From assembly GCF_030433685.1 (NCBI RefSeq), contig NZ_JAROCF010000001.1:1302001-1366000 (forward strand): a stretch of DNA of 64,000 nucleotides, read 5' to 3'. The DNA is from Leifsonia williamsii. Its GTDB lineage: Bacteria > Actinomycetota > Actinomycetes > Actinomycetales > Microbacteriaceae. A program made the translations under genes and the position numbers. The notes under the pieces are model-generated. The model worked only from the letters and a program-made list of their open reading frames with translations. It did no database searches and had not been told where the DNA came from. Shown here piece after piece: positions 8,820-20,650 of the stretch; position 1 is the first letter of the stretch; every line of letters starts with the position of its first letter.

Positions 8820-9904
8820 GCGGCGAACCGATCGAGGCCGGCCGGGTAGTCGAGCCCGGCGGGGAGGGCGATGCCGGGCGCGGTCGGCGCGTGCAGCATC
8901 CCGTCCGCATCGACGGCGGCCTCGCGGCGCACGGGGTTCGAGGTCACGAGCGACTCGTAGTAGGTCGTGTTGGGGATCGCCATGCAGAGATGGTGGGTCG
9001 GCAGGTCGGAGCCGTGCACCTCCGCCCGCAGCAGGAAGGAGTCGGCGAGGTGGGCGGTGCGCATCGCGCCGGTGATGCCGCCGCGCAGGTTCGTGCTGGT
9101 CCGGACGCCGAACGTGGCGGCTCCGGCGCGGATGAAGTCGGCGGAGTCCATGTGGGCGCCGTCGGAGGTCTCGCCCACCAGCAGCGGGATGCGCACGGCG
9201 CGGGCGAGGGCTGCGTAGGCGCTCACGCTGAACTCGCGCATCGGCTCCTCGTACCAGAGGTAGCCGGCGTCGCCGAGCGCGTGGCCCAGCCGGATCGCGT
9301 CGGGGAGGTCGAAGCCGGCCGAGCCGTCGTACATGAGCGGCACCTCCGGCCCGACATGCTCGCGCAGCGCGTGGGCGAGGGCGGCGTCGCGGCGGGCGTC
9401 GCCCCAGGCGTGCAGCTTGATGCCCCGGTAGCCGAGCGCGAGTGCCTGGTCGGCCACGTCGAGGTATTCGGGGATATCGGCGAAGGTGCTCGTCGACGCG
9501 TAGGCGGGGATCGCGGTGCGGTAGCCGCCGAGCAGCCGCCAGACGGGCTCGCCCTGGAGGCGGCCGGCGAGGTCCCACAGCGCGGTGTCGACCAGCCCGA
9601 GCACGAACAGCGGGAGCTCGTGGATGCGGTCGAGCTCCCACACGCGATGCCAGAGCCACTCACGTTGCAGCGGGTCAGCGCCGATCAGCTCGGGGCGGAA
9701 GACGTTCTCGGCGAGGTACGAGAGCATCGCCCAGGCGCCGGGACGGGAGAGGAAGGCGACCCCCTCCGCGCCGGTGTCCGTGCCGATCCTCAGCACGGCG
9801 CCGTCGCCCGTGGCGGGGCTGCCGCTCAGACCGTCGCGCCAGAGGAACGGCGGGTCGGCGGGAGGGACGTCGACGCGGAACGCCTCGACCTGGGTGATCT
9901 TCAT
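8816..9904 (-). CDS. Enolase-superfamily sugar-acid dehydratase/racemase, copy 1
   Basis: 362 residues of the mandelate racemase/muconate lactonising group. It has an N-terminal capping domain (MKITQVEAFRVDVPP), then a TIM barrel with the KxH base motif IKLHAWGD (Lys163, His165). Metal ligands follow in YDGSAGFD, WYEEPMREF and VGETSDG, and a late HGSDLPTHH segment carries the opposite-face His. Proteins of this type dehydrate sugar acids or epimerise alpha-hydroxy acids; the substrate is not readable. The start at 9904 is chosen because TGGAG precedes it; the ORF extends 16 codons further upstream without a ribosome site. It is coupled by ATGA to the esterase downstream. Confidence 0.85.
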   Translation of the reverse strand: MKITQVEAFRVDVPPADPPFLWRDGLSGSPATGDGAVLRIGTDTGAEGVAFLSRPGAWAMLSYLAENVFRPELIGADPLQREWLWHRVWELDRIHELPLFVLGLVDTALWDLAGRLQGEPVWRLLGGYRTAIPAYASTSTFADIPEYLDVADQALALGYRGIKLHAWGDARRDAALAHALREHVGPEVPLMYDGSAGFDLPDAIRLGHALGDAGYLWYEEPMREFSVSAYAALARAVRIPLLVGETSDGAHMDSADFIRAGAATFGVRTSTNLRGGITGAMRTAHLADSFLLRAEVHGSDLPTHHLCMAIPNTTYYESLVTSNPVRREAAVDADGMLHAPTAPGIALPAGLDYPAGLDRFAA

Positions 9905-9935
9905 GGGGGCTCCAGGGGTCGGAGAGTGGAGGGGA

Positions 9936-9965
9936 GGGTGGGCCGGGAGCATCCCCGGCCCACCC
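9936..9965 (-). terminator. Strong intercistronic hairpin
   Basis: A perfect 12-bp stem (9936-9947 with 9954-9965) with a six-base loop in the 80-base gap after the GH27 gene. There is no T-run on the minus strand, so partial termination or mRNA stabilisation between the two alpha-galactosidase genes and the three downstream genes is more likely than complete termination. Confidence 0.6.
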
Positions 9966-9984
9966 GTGGATCAGCGGCGGGGGA

Positions 9985-12495
<2,511 letters not shown>

Positions 12496-12596
12496 GCGTT
12501 CTTCCTCTCTGAAGAGCCCCGGCGCGTCGGTGCGCGGAGGCGATCGGTGCGGTGGGCCGTTCGAGGGGCAGGACGCCCGGTGACCGGCCGGCGGCG

Positions 12597-14801
12597 TCAG
12601 GCCGTCCGGACGAGGTCGAGGAGCATCGCCTGCTGCGGGTTGAGGGTGGGCAGGGGGACGCCGGCGACGGCGAGCACCGCGCCGGGGAGGGAGACGCCGT
12701 CCGGCGTGAGCGCGGCGGTCACCCAGCTCGGGTCGGCGCTCTGGTGCCGGCTGGCGACGCCGAGCTCGTCGCGGACGCGCACGGTGTAGACGGCGTCCTG
12801 GTCGAGGCCGGGGAAGCGCACGCGCCCCGACTGCCCGGGAGCGGAGGTGGCCAGCCGCGCCCAGGTGTAGACGGCCCGGGAGCCGTCGGCGGCGACGATC
12901 CCGCTGAGCACGGTCGCGTCGTCGGCGAGGTCGGCGTTGACGACCCGGCCGCTGTGGAGCAGCCCGCGCAGCTCGCGGTAGAGGGCGCCCCAGCGCGTGA
13001 TCAGGTCGAGCTCGGCGTCGGACGCCTCCTGCAGGTCCCACTCGATGCCCGCGTGCGCGGTCAGCGCGACGGTGAGCCGGAACGACAGGTCGGTGCGGCG
13101 GGAGGTGGTGTGCGAGCGCTCGGCGCCGAGGTGCGAGCCGATCAGCTCGGGCGGGAGGAGCATCCGCGTCCAGCGCTCGATCTGGAGCCGCTCGACGGGG
13201 TCGTTGCAGTCGGAGGCCCAGACCCGGTCGGTGCGGTCGAGGATGCCGAGGTCGACCCGGCCGCCGCCTCCCGAGCAGGTCTCGATCTCGAGGTGCGGGT
13301 GCCGCGCGCGGAGGGTGTCGAGCATCCGGTAGAGGGCGAGCGTCTGCTCGTGGACCGCCGGCCGGTCGACGCCGACGAAGCCGCTCACGGCCTCAGACAG
13401 ATCGCGGTTGTGATCCCACTTGATGTAGTCGACGGCGTACTCGTCGACGATCGCGCTGATCTGGTCGAGCACGTGCTCGTACGCGTCGGGCCGGGTGAGG
13501 TCGAGCACGTACTGGGAGCGGGCGGTCGCGCCGAGCTGCTGCCGCGGGCCGAGGACCCAGTCGGGATGCGCCCGAGCGAGGTCGGAGTCGAGGTTGACCA
13601 TCTCGGGCTCGAACCAGATGCCGAACTGCATGCCGTGCGAGCGGACCAGGTCGACCAGCGGGCTGAGGCCGTCCGGCCACACCGCGCGGTCCACGACCCA
13701 GTCACCGAGGCCGGCGTTGTCGTCGCGGCGGCCGTGGAACCAGCCGTCGTCGAGCACGACGCGCTCGACGCCGACGCGCGCGGCGCGCTCGACCAGGGCG
13801 GTGAGGCGCGTCAGGTCGTGGTCGAAGTAGACCGCCTCCCACGAGTTGAGGGTGAGCGGGCGCGGCGAGCGCGGGTGCGACGGCCGGGCGCGCAGGCGGC
13901 GGTGGAGGCGGTCGGCGAGGCCGTCGAGGCCGGCGTCGGACCAGACGAACAGCGCGGTCGGGGCGACGTAGCGGTCGCCGTCGGCCAGGGCGATCTCGCC
14001 CGGCCGCAGCCCCTCGCCGACGCCGATGGTGGCCGAGAGCGCGCCGGCCCCCTCGGTGAGCCGCTCCACCACGTACTCGGCGTCTCCGCTCCACGCGAGA
14101 TGGGTGGCCCACGCCTCGCCGCGGCCGAAGCCGAGGTCCTCTGTGCCGGCCACGACGAGGAACGGGGCATCGTGTCCCGGCTTGCCGCGGCGCGCCCGCC
14201 GGACGTGGCTGCCGAAGAAGAGCGGCCCGCGCTGCGGAGCACGCTCGCGGCACCACTTGCCGGTGAAGTCGAGGATGTCGACGGCGCGCTCCGGCACCGG
14301 GAGCAGCACGCGGAGGGCGTCGAGCGTGTACGGGACGGCGGCGCCGTCGCTCGCGAGCGACGCGTCGCGCATCATCGTGACGTCGACGGAGAGCACGCCG
14401 AACCGGTCGAGCGCGATGGTCATGGTCGAGCGCAGGGCGGTGATCTCGTCGGCGAGGTCGATCTCGACCGTCCCGCCGCCCGCGGCGTCGACGCGGTGGC
14501 GGACGGCTTCGGTGGCCGGGCGCGGAGTGGTCGCCGAGCCGGCGGCGTGTCCTTCCTGCGCCGGCGTGCCCGCCCACCCTTCGAACTCGGTCGGCCACAG
14601 GCTGAACGTGCGCGGGATGTCGGGCGAGTTGTTGAGCACGGCCGGTCCGCCGGACTCGCGCAGCGCGTCGGCGGCGGCCGCGTCGAGCGGTCCGAGATCG
14701 GCTCCCCAGTGCAGCACGCGCGGCACGCGTCCCGCCGTGTCGAGGACGAGGGAGGTGCCTGCTGCGCGCAGGACGAGAACGGCGCCATAGCCGTCGAGCA
14801 T
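12597..14801 (-). CDS. GH36 alpha-galactosidase
   Basis: 734 residues without a signal peptide, typical of cytoplasmic GH36 tetrameric enzymes. It has an N-terminal beta-supersandwich, the barrel with nucleophile Asp463 in DYIKWDHNRD and acid/base Asp531 in WASDCNDP. The CSGGGGRVDLG stretch is the family's Cys-containing substrate loop. It hydrolyses terminal alpha-D-galactose from imported oligosaccharides. ATG 14801 follows AAGGAG at ideal spacing. It is the first gene of the minus arm, reading away from the shared operator at 14823-14847. The 101-base gap to the GH27 gene holds that gene's ribosome site and nothing else obvious. Confidence 0.92.
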   Translation of the reverse strand: MLDGYGAVLVLRAAGTSLVLDTAGRVPRVLHWGADLGPLDAAAADALRESGGPAVLNNSPDIPRTFSLWPTEFEGWAGTPAQEGHAAGSATTPRPATEAVRHRVDAAGGGTVEIDLADEITALRSTMTIALDRFGVLSVDVTMMRDASLASDGAAVPYTLDALRVLLPVPERAVDILDFTGKWCRERAPQRGPLFFGSHVRRARRGKPGHDAPFLVVAGTEDLGFGRGEAWATHLAWSGDAEYVVERLTEGAGALSATIGVGEGLRPGEIALADGDRYVAPTALFVWSDAGLDGLADRLHRRLRARPSHPRSPRPLTLNSWEAVYFDHDLTRLTALVERAARVGVERVVLDDGWFHGRRDDNAGLGDWVVDRAVWPDGLSPLVDLVRSHGMQFGIWFEPEMVNLDSDLARAHPDWVLGPRQQLGATARSQYVLDLTRPDAYEHVLDQISAIVDEYAVDYIKWDHNRDLSEAVSGFVGVDRPAVHEQTLALYRMLDTLRARHPHLEIETCSGGGGRVDLGILDRTDRVWASDCNDPVERLQIERWTRMLLPPELIGSHLGAERSHTTSRRTDLSFRLTVALTAHAGIEWDLQEASDAELDLITRWGALYRELRGLLHSGRVVNADLADDATVLSGIVAADGSRAVYTWARLATSAPGQSGRVRFPGLDQDAVYTVRVRDELGVASRHQSADPSWVTAALTPDGVSLPGAVLAVAGVPLPTLNPQQAMLLDLVRTA

Positions 14802-14822
14802 GGGGAGCTCCTTGCGGATGTC

Positions 14823-14847
14823 GGTTACTTGACAGTGTCAATTAACC
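14823..14847. promoter_or_regulatory. 25-bp palindromic operator between the two glycan operons
   Basis: Left arm GGTTACTTGACA (14823-14834), centre G14835, right arm TGTCAATTAACC (14836-14847). Eleven of twelve positions are complementary. It sits in the 86-base gap between the GH36 start and the first permease. The -35 box of the plus promoter lies inside it, so binding should block transcription. The ROK regulator encoded in the plus operon (20651-21817) is the obvious candidate binder; that link is inferred. Confidence 0.75.
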
Positions 14848-14858
14848 ATGCCTAGTGT
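14829..14858 (+). promoter_or_regulatory. SigA-type promoter of the importer operon
   Basis: TTGACA (14829-14834), 18-base spacer, TAGTGT (14853-14858). The start codon of the first permease is 29 bases further on. The mirror-image TTGACA on the other strand (14841-14836) could serve the GH36 operon, but no good -10 was seen for it. Confidence 0.7.
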
Positions 14859-14887
14859 GTCCACTGCAACCCTGAGAAGGAAGACCA

Positions 14888-15853
14888 ATGACGATCTCCA
14901 ACGCCCCCATCGGGCTCGAACCGGCGCCGCCCGCCGGGCGCTCGAAGCGCCGCCCGCGCCGCGCCCTCAACGCAGGAGCCCCGTCGCACCGCGGTGACGC
15001 GAAGCTCGCCTGGATCCTCATCGCACCGGCGATGATCGGCTTCCTCGTCTTCGCCCTGTATCCGACTGTGCGCGGCATCTACCTGAGCTTCACCGACTTC
15101 CGGCTGCTCAGCGCACCGACCTGGATCGGCGTGCAGAACTTCGTCACGATGTTCCAGGACGACGTCTTCTGGAAGTCGCTCGGCATCACGGTCTACTTCG
15201 TGGTCATCGCCGTCGCCCTCACGCTCGCGGTCTCGATCGTCACCGCGGCGGTGCTGCACCGCGTGACGGAGTCGACGGTCCTGCGCGGGCTCATCATCCT
15301 GCCCTTCCTGATCTCGGGCGTCGTCGCGGCGACGGTGTGGTCGTGGATGCTCGACGCGCAGTTGGGCATCGTCAACCAGCTGGTGCACGCGCTGGGCGGG
15401 GACGGCATCCGGTTCCTCACCGCCCGCGAGTGGGCTGTCCCGTCGCTCGCGCTGATCCACGTGTGGAAGAACATGGGCTACACGTCGATCATCATCTTCG
15501 CGGGGATGCAGACCATCCCGCCGTCGATCTACGAGGCCGGCCGCCTCGACGGCGCGAGCGAGCCGAAGATGTTCATGCGCCTGACGCTGCCGCTGCTGCG
15601 GCCGATCCTGGCGCTCGTCGTCGTGCTCAACGTGATCGGCGCGTTCCAGGTCTTCGACATCGTGTCGGTCGCCACCAAGGGCGGCCCGGCGGACGCCTCC
15701 AAGGTGCTGCAGATGTACATCTACCAGAAGGCCTTCGGCCAGTTCGACTTCGGATACGCGTCGGCGATGTCGCTGGCGCTGTTCGCCATCCTGATCGTGA
15801 TCACCTTCGTGCAGATGCGACTGCTGCGCGCGAGCGAATCGGACAACGCCTGA
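14888..15853 (+). CDS. Sugar ABC transporter permease (MalF type)
   Basis: 321 residues with a cytoplasmic basic N-terminus, about six membrane helices and the EAA loop EAGRLDGASEPKMFMRLTLP, which docks on the ATPase. It is the first gene of the plus arm, preceded by GAGAAGGAAG. Its TGA shares one base with the ATG of the second permease. Together with that permease and the lipoprotein at 19240 it forms a CUT1-type oligosaccharide importer. No ATPase gene is present in the operon. Confidence 0.93.
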   Translation: MTISNAPIGLEPAPPAGRSKRRPRRALNAGAPSHRGDAKLAWILIAPAMIGFLVFALYPTVRGIYLSFTDFRLLSAPTWIGVQNFVTMFQDDVFWKSLGITVYFVVIAVALTLAVSIVTAAVLHRVTESTVLRGLIILPFLISGVVAATVWSWMLDAQLGIVNQLVHALGGDGIRFLTAREWAVPSLALIHVWKNMGYTSIIIFAGMQTIPPSIYEAGRLDGASEPKMFMRLTLPLLRPILALVVVLNVIGAFQVFDIVSVATKGGPADASKVLQMYIYQKAFGQFDFGYASAMSLALFAILIVITFVQMRLLRASESDNA

Positions 15854-16809
15854 TGACCACCACGACCGCACCCCGCCCGACGAGCCCCGCCCCGGCCGCG
15901 CCGGTCGCGGCCCCCGCACGCCGCCGCCGGCGTCGCCGGCCCTCCGCCGGACGGACCGTCGCGTGGGTCTACCTGATCGTCATCGTCGTCATCACGGTGT
16001 TCCCCTTCTACTGGATGCTGCGCTCGGCGCTCTCGAACAACTACGCGATGATCGCGAACCCGTCCTCGCCGCTGCCGGTCGGCTTCACCTTCGGGCCCTT
16101 CCTCCGGGTGCTCGGGCTGGAGGACCCGCAGGAGGCGATCGCGCAGGGCGGGTCGGGGGCGACGGTGCAGATCCTGCACTACCTGGTCAACTCGGTCGTC
16201 TACGCGACCATCTCGACCGTGCTGATCGTCTTCTTCTCGCTGATCGCCGCCTACGCGTTCGCTCGGCTGCAGTGGCGCGGGCGCGAGCTCGTCTTCTCGC
16301 TGTTCCTCGCGGCGCTGATGGTGCCGGGTATCCTCACGCTGCTGCCGAACTTCGTCCTGATCAAGGAGCTCGGCCTGCTGAACACCTTCGCCGGCATGAT
16401 CCTGCCCGGCGCGCTGTTCTCGGCCTTCAACATCTTCTTCCTGCGGCAGTTCATGCTGGGGCTGTCGACGGAGGTGGAGGAGGCGGCGCTGATCGACGGC
16501 GCCGGGCGCCTCCGCGTGCTGTTCCGGCTCACCCTGCCGATGACCAGCGGACCGATCATCACGCTGTCGATCCTCGGCTTCATCGGGATGTGGAACGACT
16601 ACTTCTGGCCGCTGCTGGTGACCACCGACTCCACCGTCCAGCCGCTCACGCTCGGACTCGCGGTGTTCAAGCAGTCGTCGCCGCAGACCCAGCCGGACTG
16701 GGCGGGTCTGATGGCCGCCACCCTGGTCGCGGCGCTGCCGATGCTGATCCTGTTCATGGTGTTCGGCAAGCGCATCGTGAACTCCATCGGCTTCTCGGGG
16801 CTGAAGTGA
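15853..16809 (+). CDS. Sugar ABC transporter permease (MalG type)
   Basis: 318 residues. The start ATG overlaps the previous stop by one base (TGATG); an upstream extension of the frame belongs to antisense-like noise. An Arg/Pro/Ala-rich N-terminus precedes about six helices. The EAA loop reads EEAALIDGAGRLRVLFRLTLP. It pairs with the upstream permease. The stop TGA overlaps the GTG start of the GH95 gene, so import and hydrolysis are translationally coupled. Confidence 0.93.
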   Translation: MTTTTAPRPTSPAPAAPVAAPARRRRRRRPSAGRTVAWVYLIVIVVITVFPFYWMLRSALSNNYAMIANPSSPLPVGFTFGPFLRVLGLEDPQEAIAQGGSGATVQILHYLVNSVVYATISTVLIVFFSLIAAYAFARLQWRGRELVFSLFLAALMVPGILTLLPNFVLIKELGLLNTFAGMILPGALFSAFNIFFLRQFMLGLSTEVEEAALIDGAGRLRVLFRLTLPMTSGPIITLSILGFIGMWNDYFWPLLVTTDSTVQPLTLGLAVFKQSSPQTQPDWAGLMAATLVAALPMLILFMVFGKRIVNSIGFSGLK

Positions 16810-19232
16810 CCGCGCGCACGCTGCAGCTCGCCTGGCGCGAGCCGGCCCGGCACTGGGAGGAGGCCCTCCCGATCGGCGACGGCCGCCTCGGCGCGATGGT
16901 CTTCGGCGGCGCCGACGGCCGCTACCAGGTGAACGACGCCACGGTCTGGTCGGGCACGCCGGACGGTCCGGCGGAGGGCCTGCGCCAGGTGCTCGCGGCC
17001 GGTGCAGGGCCCGAGCGGTTGCGGGAGGTGCGGGAGGCGCTCGCCGCCGGCGACCTCGACCGCGCCGAGGCGCTCCTGCTCACCTTCGAGGGCCGGTACA
17101 GCCAGGAGTTCCTGCCGTTCGTCGACCTGGTCGTGGGAGTTCCGGGCGCCGTGCCCGTCGACGGCGAGCCCGCCCGCGTGCTCGACCTCGACCGCGCCGT
17201 CGTCGAGGAGGCTCTGCAGGTCGGCGCAGCACGGGTCACGCGCACCTCGTGGGTCGCGGGCGGCGTGCTGCTGGTGAGCATCGCCTCCGACGAGCCCCTG
17301 CAGGAGGTGCGGCTCGCGCTGAGCACACCGCTGCGGTCGCTCGGAGTGGCTGCCGGGGATGGCGTCATCGCCCTCGATGTCGCCGTCCCGGTCGACGGCG
17401 CGCCCCTCCACGAACCGTCCGTCGTCCCTGCGCTGCGCTACGCGGAGCCGGGCGACGGCTACGACGGCTTCGCCGCCGCGGCCCTCGCGGTGCGGAGCGA
17501 CGGCACGACGGAGACCGACGACTCCGGTCTGACGATCCGTCGTGCGCGTCGGCTGCTGATCGCCCTCTCGTCGTCGACCCGCGCTGAGTCGTGGTGGGCC
17601 GGCGCGGACGACGAGGGGCGGACCGTCTCGCCCGAGACGATCCGGGACCGCGCCACGGCCCGCGCCCTCGACGCCGTCGCCGGGGGAGCGGAGCCGGCCG
17701 CGGGTGACGCGCCACGTCACCCCGCGGCGGCGCGGTTCGCGATCGGCGGCCGGCGCGACGGTCGCTGGGACGTCGAGGCCGACGTGCTGCGCGGCGGCGA
17801 CGACGCTCTGCGGGCGACCATCGCCGCCGAGTACGGCCGCTACCTGCTGCACTCCTCGTCGCGCGCCGGCAACCCGGCCGCGAACCTCCAGGGCATCTGG
17901 AACGGGGAGCTGCGCCCGGCCTGGTCGTCGAACTATACGATCAACATCAACACGCAGATGAACTACTGGGCCGCCGGCCCGCTCGGGCTCACGGCCGACG
18001 CCGAGCCGCAGCTCGCGCTGGTGGAGCGGATGGCCGCGACCGGCCGAGACGTCGCGCGCGAGCTCTACGGCGCCCGCGGCTGGGTCGCGCACCACAACAG
18101 CGACCTCTGGGGCTGGAGCCTCCCGGTCGGCATGGGCCGCGGCGCGCCGAGCTGGGCGATCTGGATGATGGGCGGCGTCTGGCTCTGCCACTCGCTCTGG
18201 GACCACTACGAGTTCTCCGGCGACACCGCGCTGCTGCGCGACCGCCTCTTGCCCCTGCTGCGCGGCGCCACCGAGTTCTGCCTCGACTGGATGCAGGTCG
18301 GCGACGACGGGGAGGCGGTCTTCGCCCCCTCCACCTCGCCCGAGAACACGTACCGCGACGCCGCCGGGACCCCGCGCGCCCTGGGGCTCACCGCTACCGC
18401 GGACCGCGAGCTTGTCCGCGGCCTGTTCCGGCGCACACTCGTCGCCCTCGAGGTGCTCGGCATCGACGACCCTCTGCGACGGGAGGTGGAGGCGGCGCTC
18501 GCCGTCATCCCGGAACCCGGCGTGGGCAGCGACGGCCGTTTGCTCGAGTGGTCGCGGGAGGTCCCGGAGCACGAGCCGGCGCACCGGCACCTCTCGCCGC
18601 TGGTCGGCCTGTACCCGCTGGACCTGATCACGCCGGACGGGACGCCCGCGCTGGCGGAGGCCTCCCGGCGCTTCCTCGACGCCCGTGGCGACGGCGCCAT
18701 GGGCTGGTCGTGGGCATGGAAGATCGCGCTGCGCGCGCGCCTGGGCGACGGCGAGACCGCGCACGAGCTGCTGCAGCAGGCGCTCACCCCGTACGACGGC
18801 GACGCCAGGAGGCACGGACCCGTCGACGGCTCCGAGTGGGGCGGCCTGCTGCCGAACCTGTTCAGCACCCATCCGCCGTTCCAGATCGACGGCAACCTGG
18901 GCTTCTCGGCGGCCATCGCCGAGCTGCTGCTGCAGAGCCACACGGGCGTGCTGCACCTGCTGCCCGCGCTGCCGGCGGCCTGGCCGGAGGGCCGCGTCGA
19001 CGGGCTGGGCGCCCGCGGCGGCCTGACCGTCGACCTCGCCTGGTCGGCGGGCCGCCTGGAGGGCGCCGTCCTCCGCAACCCGCACCCCGAGCCGCGCGAC
19101 GTGCGCGTGCGGCTCGGCGCCGACAGCTTCGACGTCTGCCTCCCCGCCAACGGGGAGCACGTCGTCACAGACCCACCACAACAACCCGCCCCCACCCCGA
19201 CACCGACGATGGTGTCCGGGCAATCACAGTGA
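16806..19232 (+). CDS. GH95 family glycosidase, copy 2
   Basis: 808 residues, a paralogue of 5479-7863. It has the same beginning (HWEEALPIGDGRLGAMVFGG), the paired Asn motif NIN (380-382) in SSNYTININTQMNYW, predicted acid Glu513 in TSPEN and the HLLPALPAAWPEGRVDGLGARGG end. The GTG start is fixed by the GTGA overlap with the permease stop. It is cytoplasmic. Differences around the NIN motif (NINTQMNYWAAG here, NINVPMHYWAAE in copy 1) suggest the two copies differ in substrate, perhaps L-fucose versus L-galactose or different linkage context. The C-terminal tail ends in a Pro/Thr-rich stretch. The lipoprotein gene follows after seven bases. Confidence 0.9.
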   Translation: MTARTLQLAWREPARHWEEALPIGDGRLGAMVFGGADGRYQVNDATVWSGTPDGPAEGLRQVLAAGAGPERLREVREALAAGDLDRAEALLLTFEGRYSQEFLPFVDLVVGVPGAVPVDGEPARVLDLDRAVVEEALQVGAARVTRTSWVAGGVLLVSIASDEPLQEVRLALSTPLRSLGVAAGDGVIALDVAVPVDGAPLHEPSVVPALRYAEPGDGYDGFAAAALAVRSDGTTETDDSGLTIRRARRLLIALSSSTRAESWWAGADDEGRTVSPETIRDRATARALDAVAGGAEPAAGDAPRHPAAARFAIGGRRDGRWDVEADVLRGGDDALRATIAAEYGRYLLHSSSRAGNPAANLQGIWNGELRPAWSSNYTININTQMNYWAAGPLGLTADAEPQLALVERMAATGRDVARELYGARGWVAHHNSDLWGWSLPVGMGRGAPSWAIWMMGGVWLCHSLWDHYEFSGDTALLRDRLLPLLRGATEFCLDWMQVGDDGEAVFAPSTSPENTYRDAAGTPRALGLTATADRELVRGLFRRTLVALEVLGIDDPLRREVEAALAVIPEPGVGSDGRLLEWSREVPEHEPAHRHLSPLVGLYPLDLITPDGTPALAEASRRFLDARGDGAMGWSWAWKIALRARLGDGETAHELLQQALTPYDGDARRHGPVDGSEWGGLLPNLFSTHPPFQIDGNLGFSAAIAELLLQSHTGVLHLLPALPAAWPEGRVDGLGARGGLTVDLAWSAGRLEGAVLRNPHPEPRDVRVRLGADSFDVCLPANGEHVVTDPPQQPAPTPTPTMVSGQSQ

Positions 19233-19239
19233 GGAACTC

Positions 19240-20583
19240 ATGAAGAAGCTCCGCATCATCGCCGGCATCGCCGCGGCCGGAATCGCGGCCCTCGGCCTCG
19301 CCGGGTGCTCGACCGCCGGCGGCGGCTCCGGCGACAAGGTCACCGTCAACTGGTGGACCTGGGACGACCACCAGGCCGCCAACTACAAGCTGTGCATCCC
19401 CGGCTTCGAGAAGGCCAATCCCGACATCACGGTGAAGATCTCGCAGTACAACGTCAACGACTACTTCACCAAGCTGACCGCCGGGTTCGTCTCGGGCACC
19501 GCCCCTGACGCGTTCCAGAACAGCGTGCCGCTGCTCGGCCAGTACGCCGGCCAGAAGCAGATCATGCCGCTGGACGATCTGATCAAGAAGACCGACTTCG
19601 ACATGAAGAAGTTCGACATCGGCGTCGACTCGTGGAAGTACACCGACGGCAAGCAGTACGGCATCCCGCTCGACTGGGCCGGCTCGGCGATCTACTTCAA
19701 CGAGGACATGGTCAAGGCGGCCGGCCTCACCGACCAGGACATCAAGACCATGACCTGGAACCCGGACGACGGAGGGACCTTCGACAAGATCGTTTCGCAC
19801 CTCACGATCGACCAAAACGGCAAGCGCGGCGACGAGCCCGGCTTCGACAAGGCGCACGTGAAGACGTACGGCATCGGCACCCTCGCCGCCGGCGACTTCA
19901 ACGGCCAGACCTCCTGGAACCCGTTCGTCACGACCCTCGGCTGGAAGCTGGCCGGCGACGTGAAGGCGTGGCCGAAGACGCTGCCGTTCGACGACCCGCG
20001 CCTGGCCAAGACGCTCGACTATGTGCGCACCCTCGGCGACCGCGGACTGATGCCGAAGTTCGGCCAGTTCACCGTCTCCGCCTCCGAGCAGATGGGCGCC
20101 GGCCAGGTCGCCATGGCCCAGGACGGCACGTGGAACGCGACCAGCATCACCAAGGTGCCGAACCTCAAGGTCGGCATCGCCCCGACGGTGGAGGGGCCGG
20201 AGGGTCGCGGCATGATCAGCAACTCCAACGCGAACAACATCTTCGTGGGCACCAAGCACGTCGACCAGACGTGGAAGTGGGTCTCGTACATGGGCACCGT
20301 GGAGTGCCAGACCACCGCGGGCAAGACGGCCACCTTCCTCCCCTCGATCGCGGAGGCGCTGCAGTCGACGGTCGACGCGCAGAAGGCCGACGGGGTCGAC
20401 ATCTCGAGCTTCGTCGACGCGCTGAAGAAGGGTGAGCTGTACCCCTCCCCGCCGGTCGCCAACGGACAGGAGCTGACCGATACGCTTCAGCCCATGTTCG
20501 AAGGGTTCTTCAACGGCGACGGCACCACGTCGTTCCTGAAGACGGCGCAGGAGAAGTCGGAAGAGATCCTCGCCAAGAAGTAG
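19240..20583 (+). CDS. Sugar-binding lipoprotein of an ABC importer
   Basis: 447 residues, extracytoplasmic solute-binding protein family 1. A lipoprotein signal ends at LAGC (Cys23). The mature part opens VTVNWWTWDDHQAANYKLCIPGFEKANPDI, as in CUT1 binding proteins, and has the conserved GTAPDAF and WNPDDGGTFD segments. ATG follows GAGGAA. It supplies ligand to the permeases at 14888-16809. Its placement after the glycosidase rather than before the permeases is unusual. A 14-bp perfect hairpin follows the stop. Confidence 0.92.
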   Translation: MKKLRIIAGIAAAGIAALGLAGCSTAGGGSGDKVTVNWWTWDDHQAANYKLCIPGFEKANPDITVKISQYNVNDYFTKLTAGFVSGTAPDAFQNSVPLLGQYAGQKQIMPLDDLIKKTDFDMKKFDIGVDSWKYTDGKQYGIPLDWAGSAIYFNEDMVKAAGLTDQDIKTMTWNPDDGGTFDKIVSHLTIDQNGKRGDEPGFDKAHVKTYGIGTLAAGDFNGQTSWNPFVTTLGWKLAGDVKAWPKTLPFDDPRLAKTLDYVRTLGDRGLMPKFGQFTVSASEQMGAGQVAMAQDGTWNATSITKVPNLKVGIAPTVEGPEGRGMISNSNANNIFVGTKHVDQTWKWVSYMGTVECQTTAGKTATFLPSIAEALQSTVDAQKADGVDISSFVDALKKGELYPSPPVANGQELTDTLQPMFEGFFNGDGTTSFLKTAQEKSEEILAKK

Positions 20584-20593
20584 CAACCCGGGT

Positions 20594-20625
20594 GCGGCGG
20601 GCGGGGTCACCACCCCGCCCGCCGC
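20594..20625 (+). terminator. Perfect GC hairpin between lipoprotein and ROK genes
   Basis: A 14-bp perfect stem around a CACC loop just after the lipoprotein stop. There is no T-run. It may terminate partially, lowering ROK expression relative to the binding protein, or protect the upstream mRNA. Confidence 0.6.
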
Positions 20626-20650
20626 TCCTGCCCGACAGAGGGAGCACCAC

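Noticed and set aside
7860..9659. 599-residue extended esterase reading
   Set aside because: Only the last 319 residues are protein-like. The start at 8819 is fixed by the ATGA overlap with the preceding gene; the extension is out-of-frame text of the enolase-family gene.
20594..20625. GC hairpin considered as a riboswitch or IS end
   Set aside because: It is a simple perfect stem with a four-base loop and no conserved aptamer text or transposase; an intercistronic terminator-like hairpin is sufficient.
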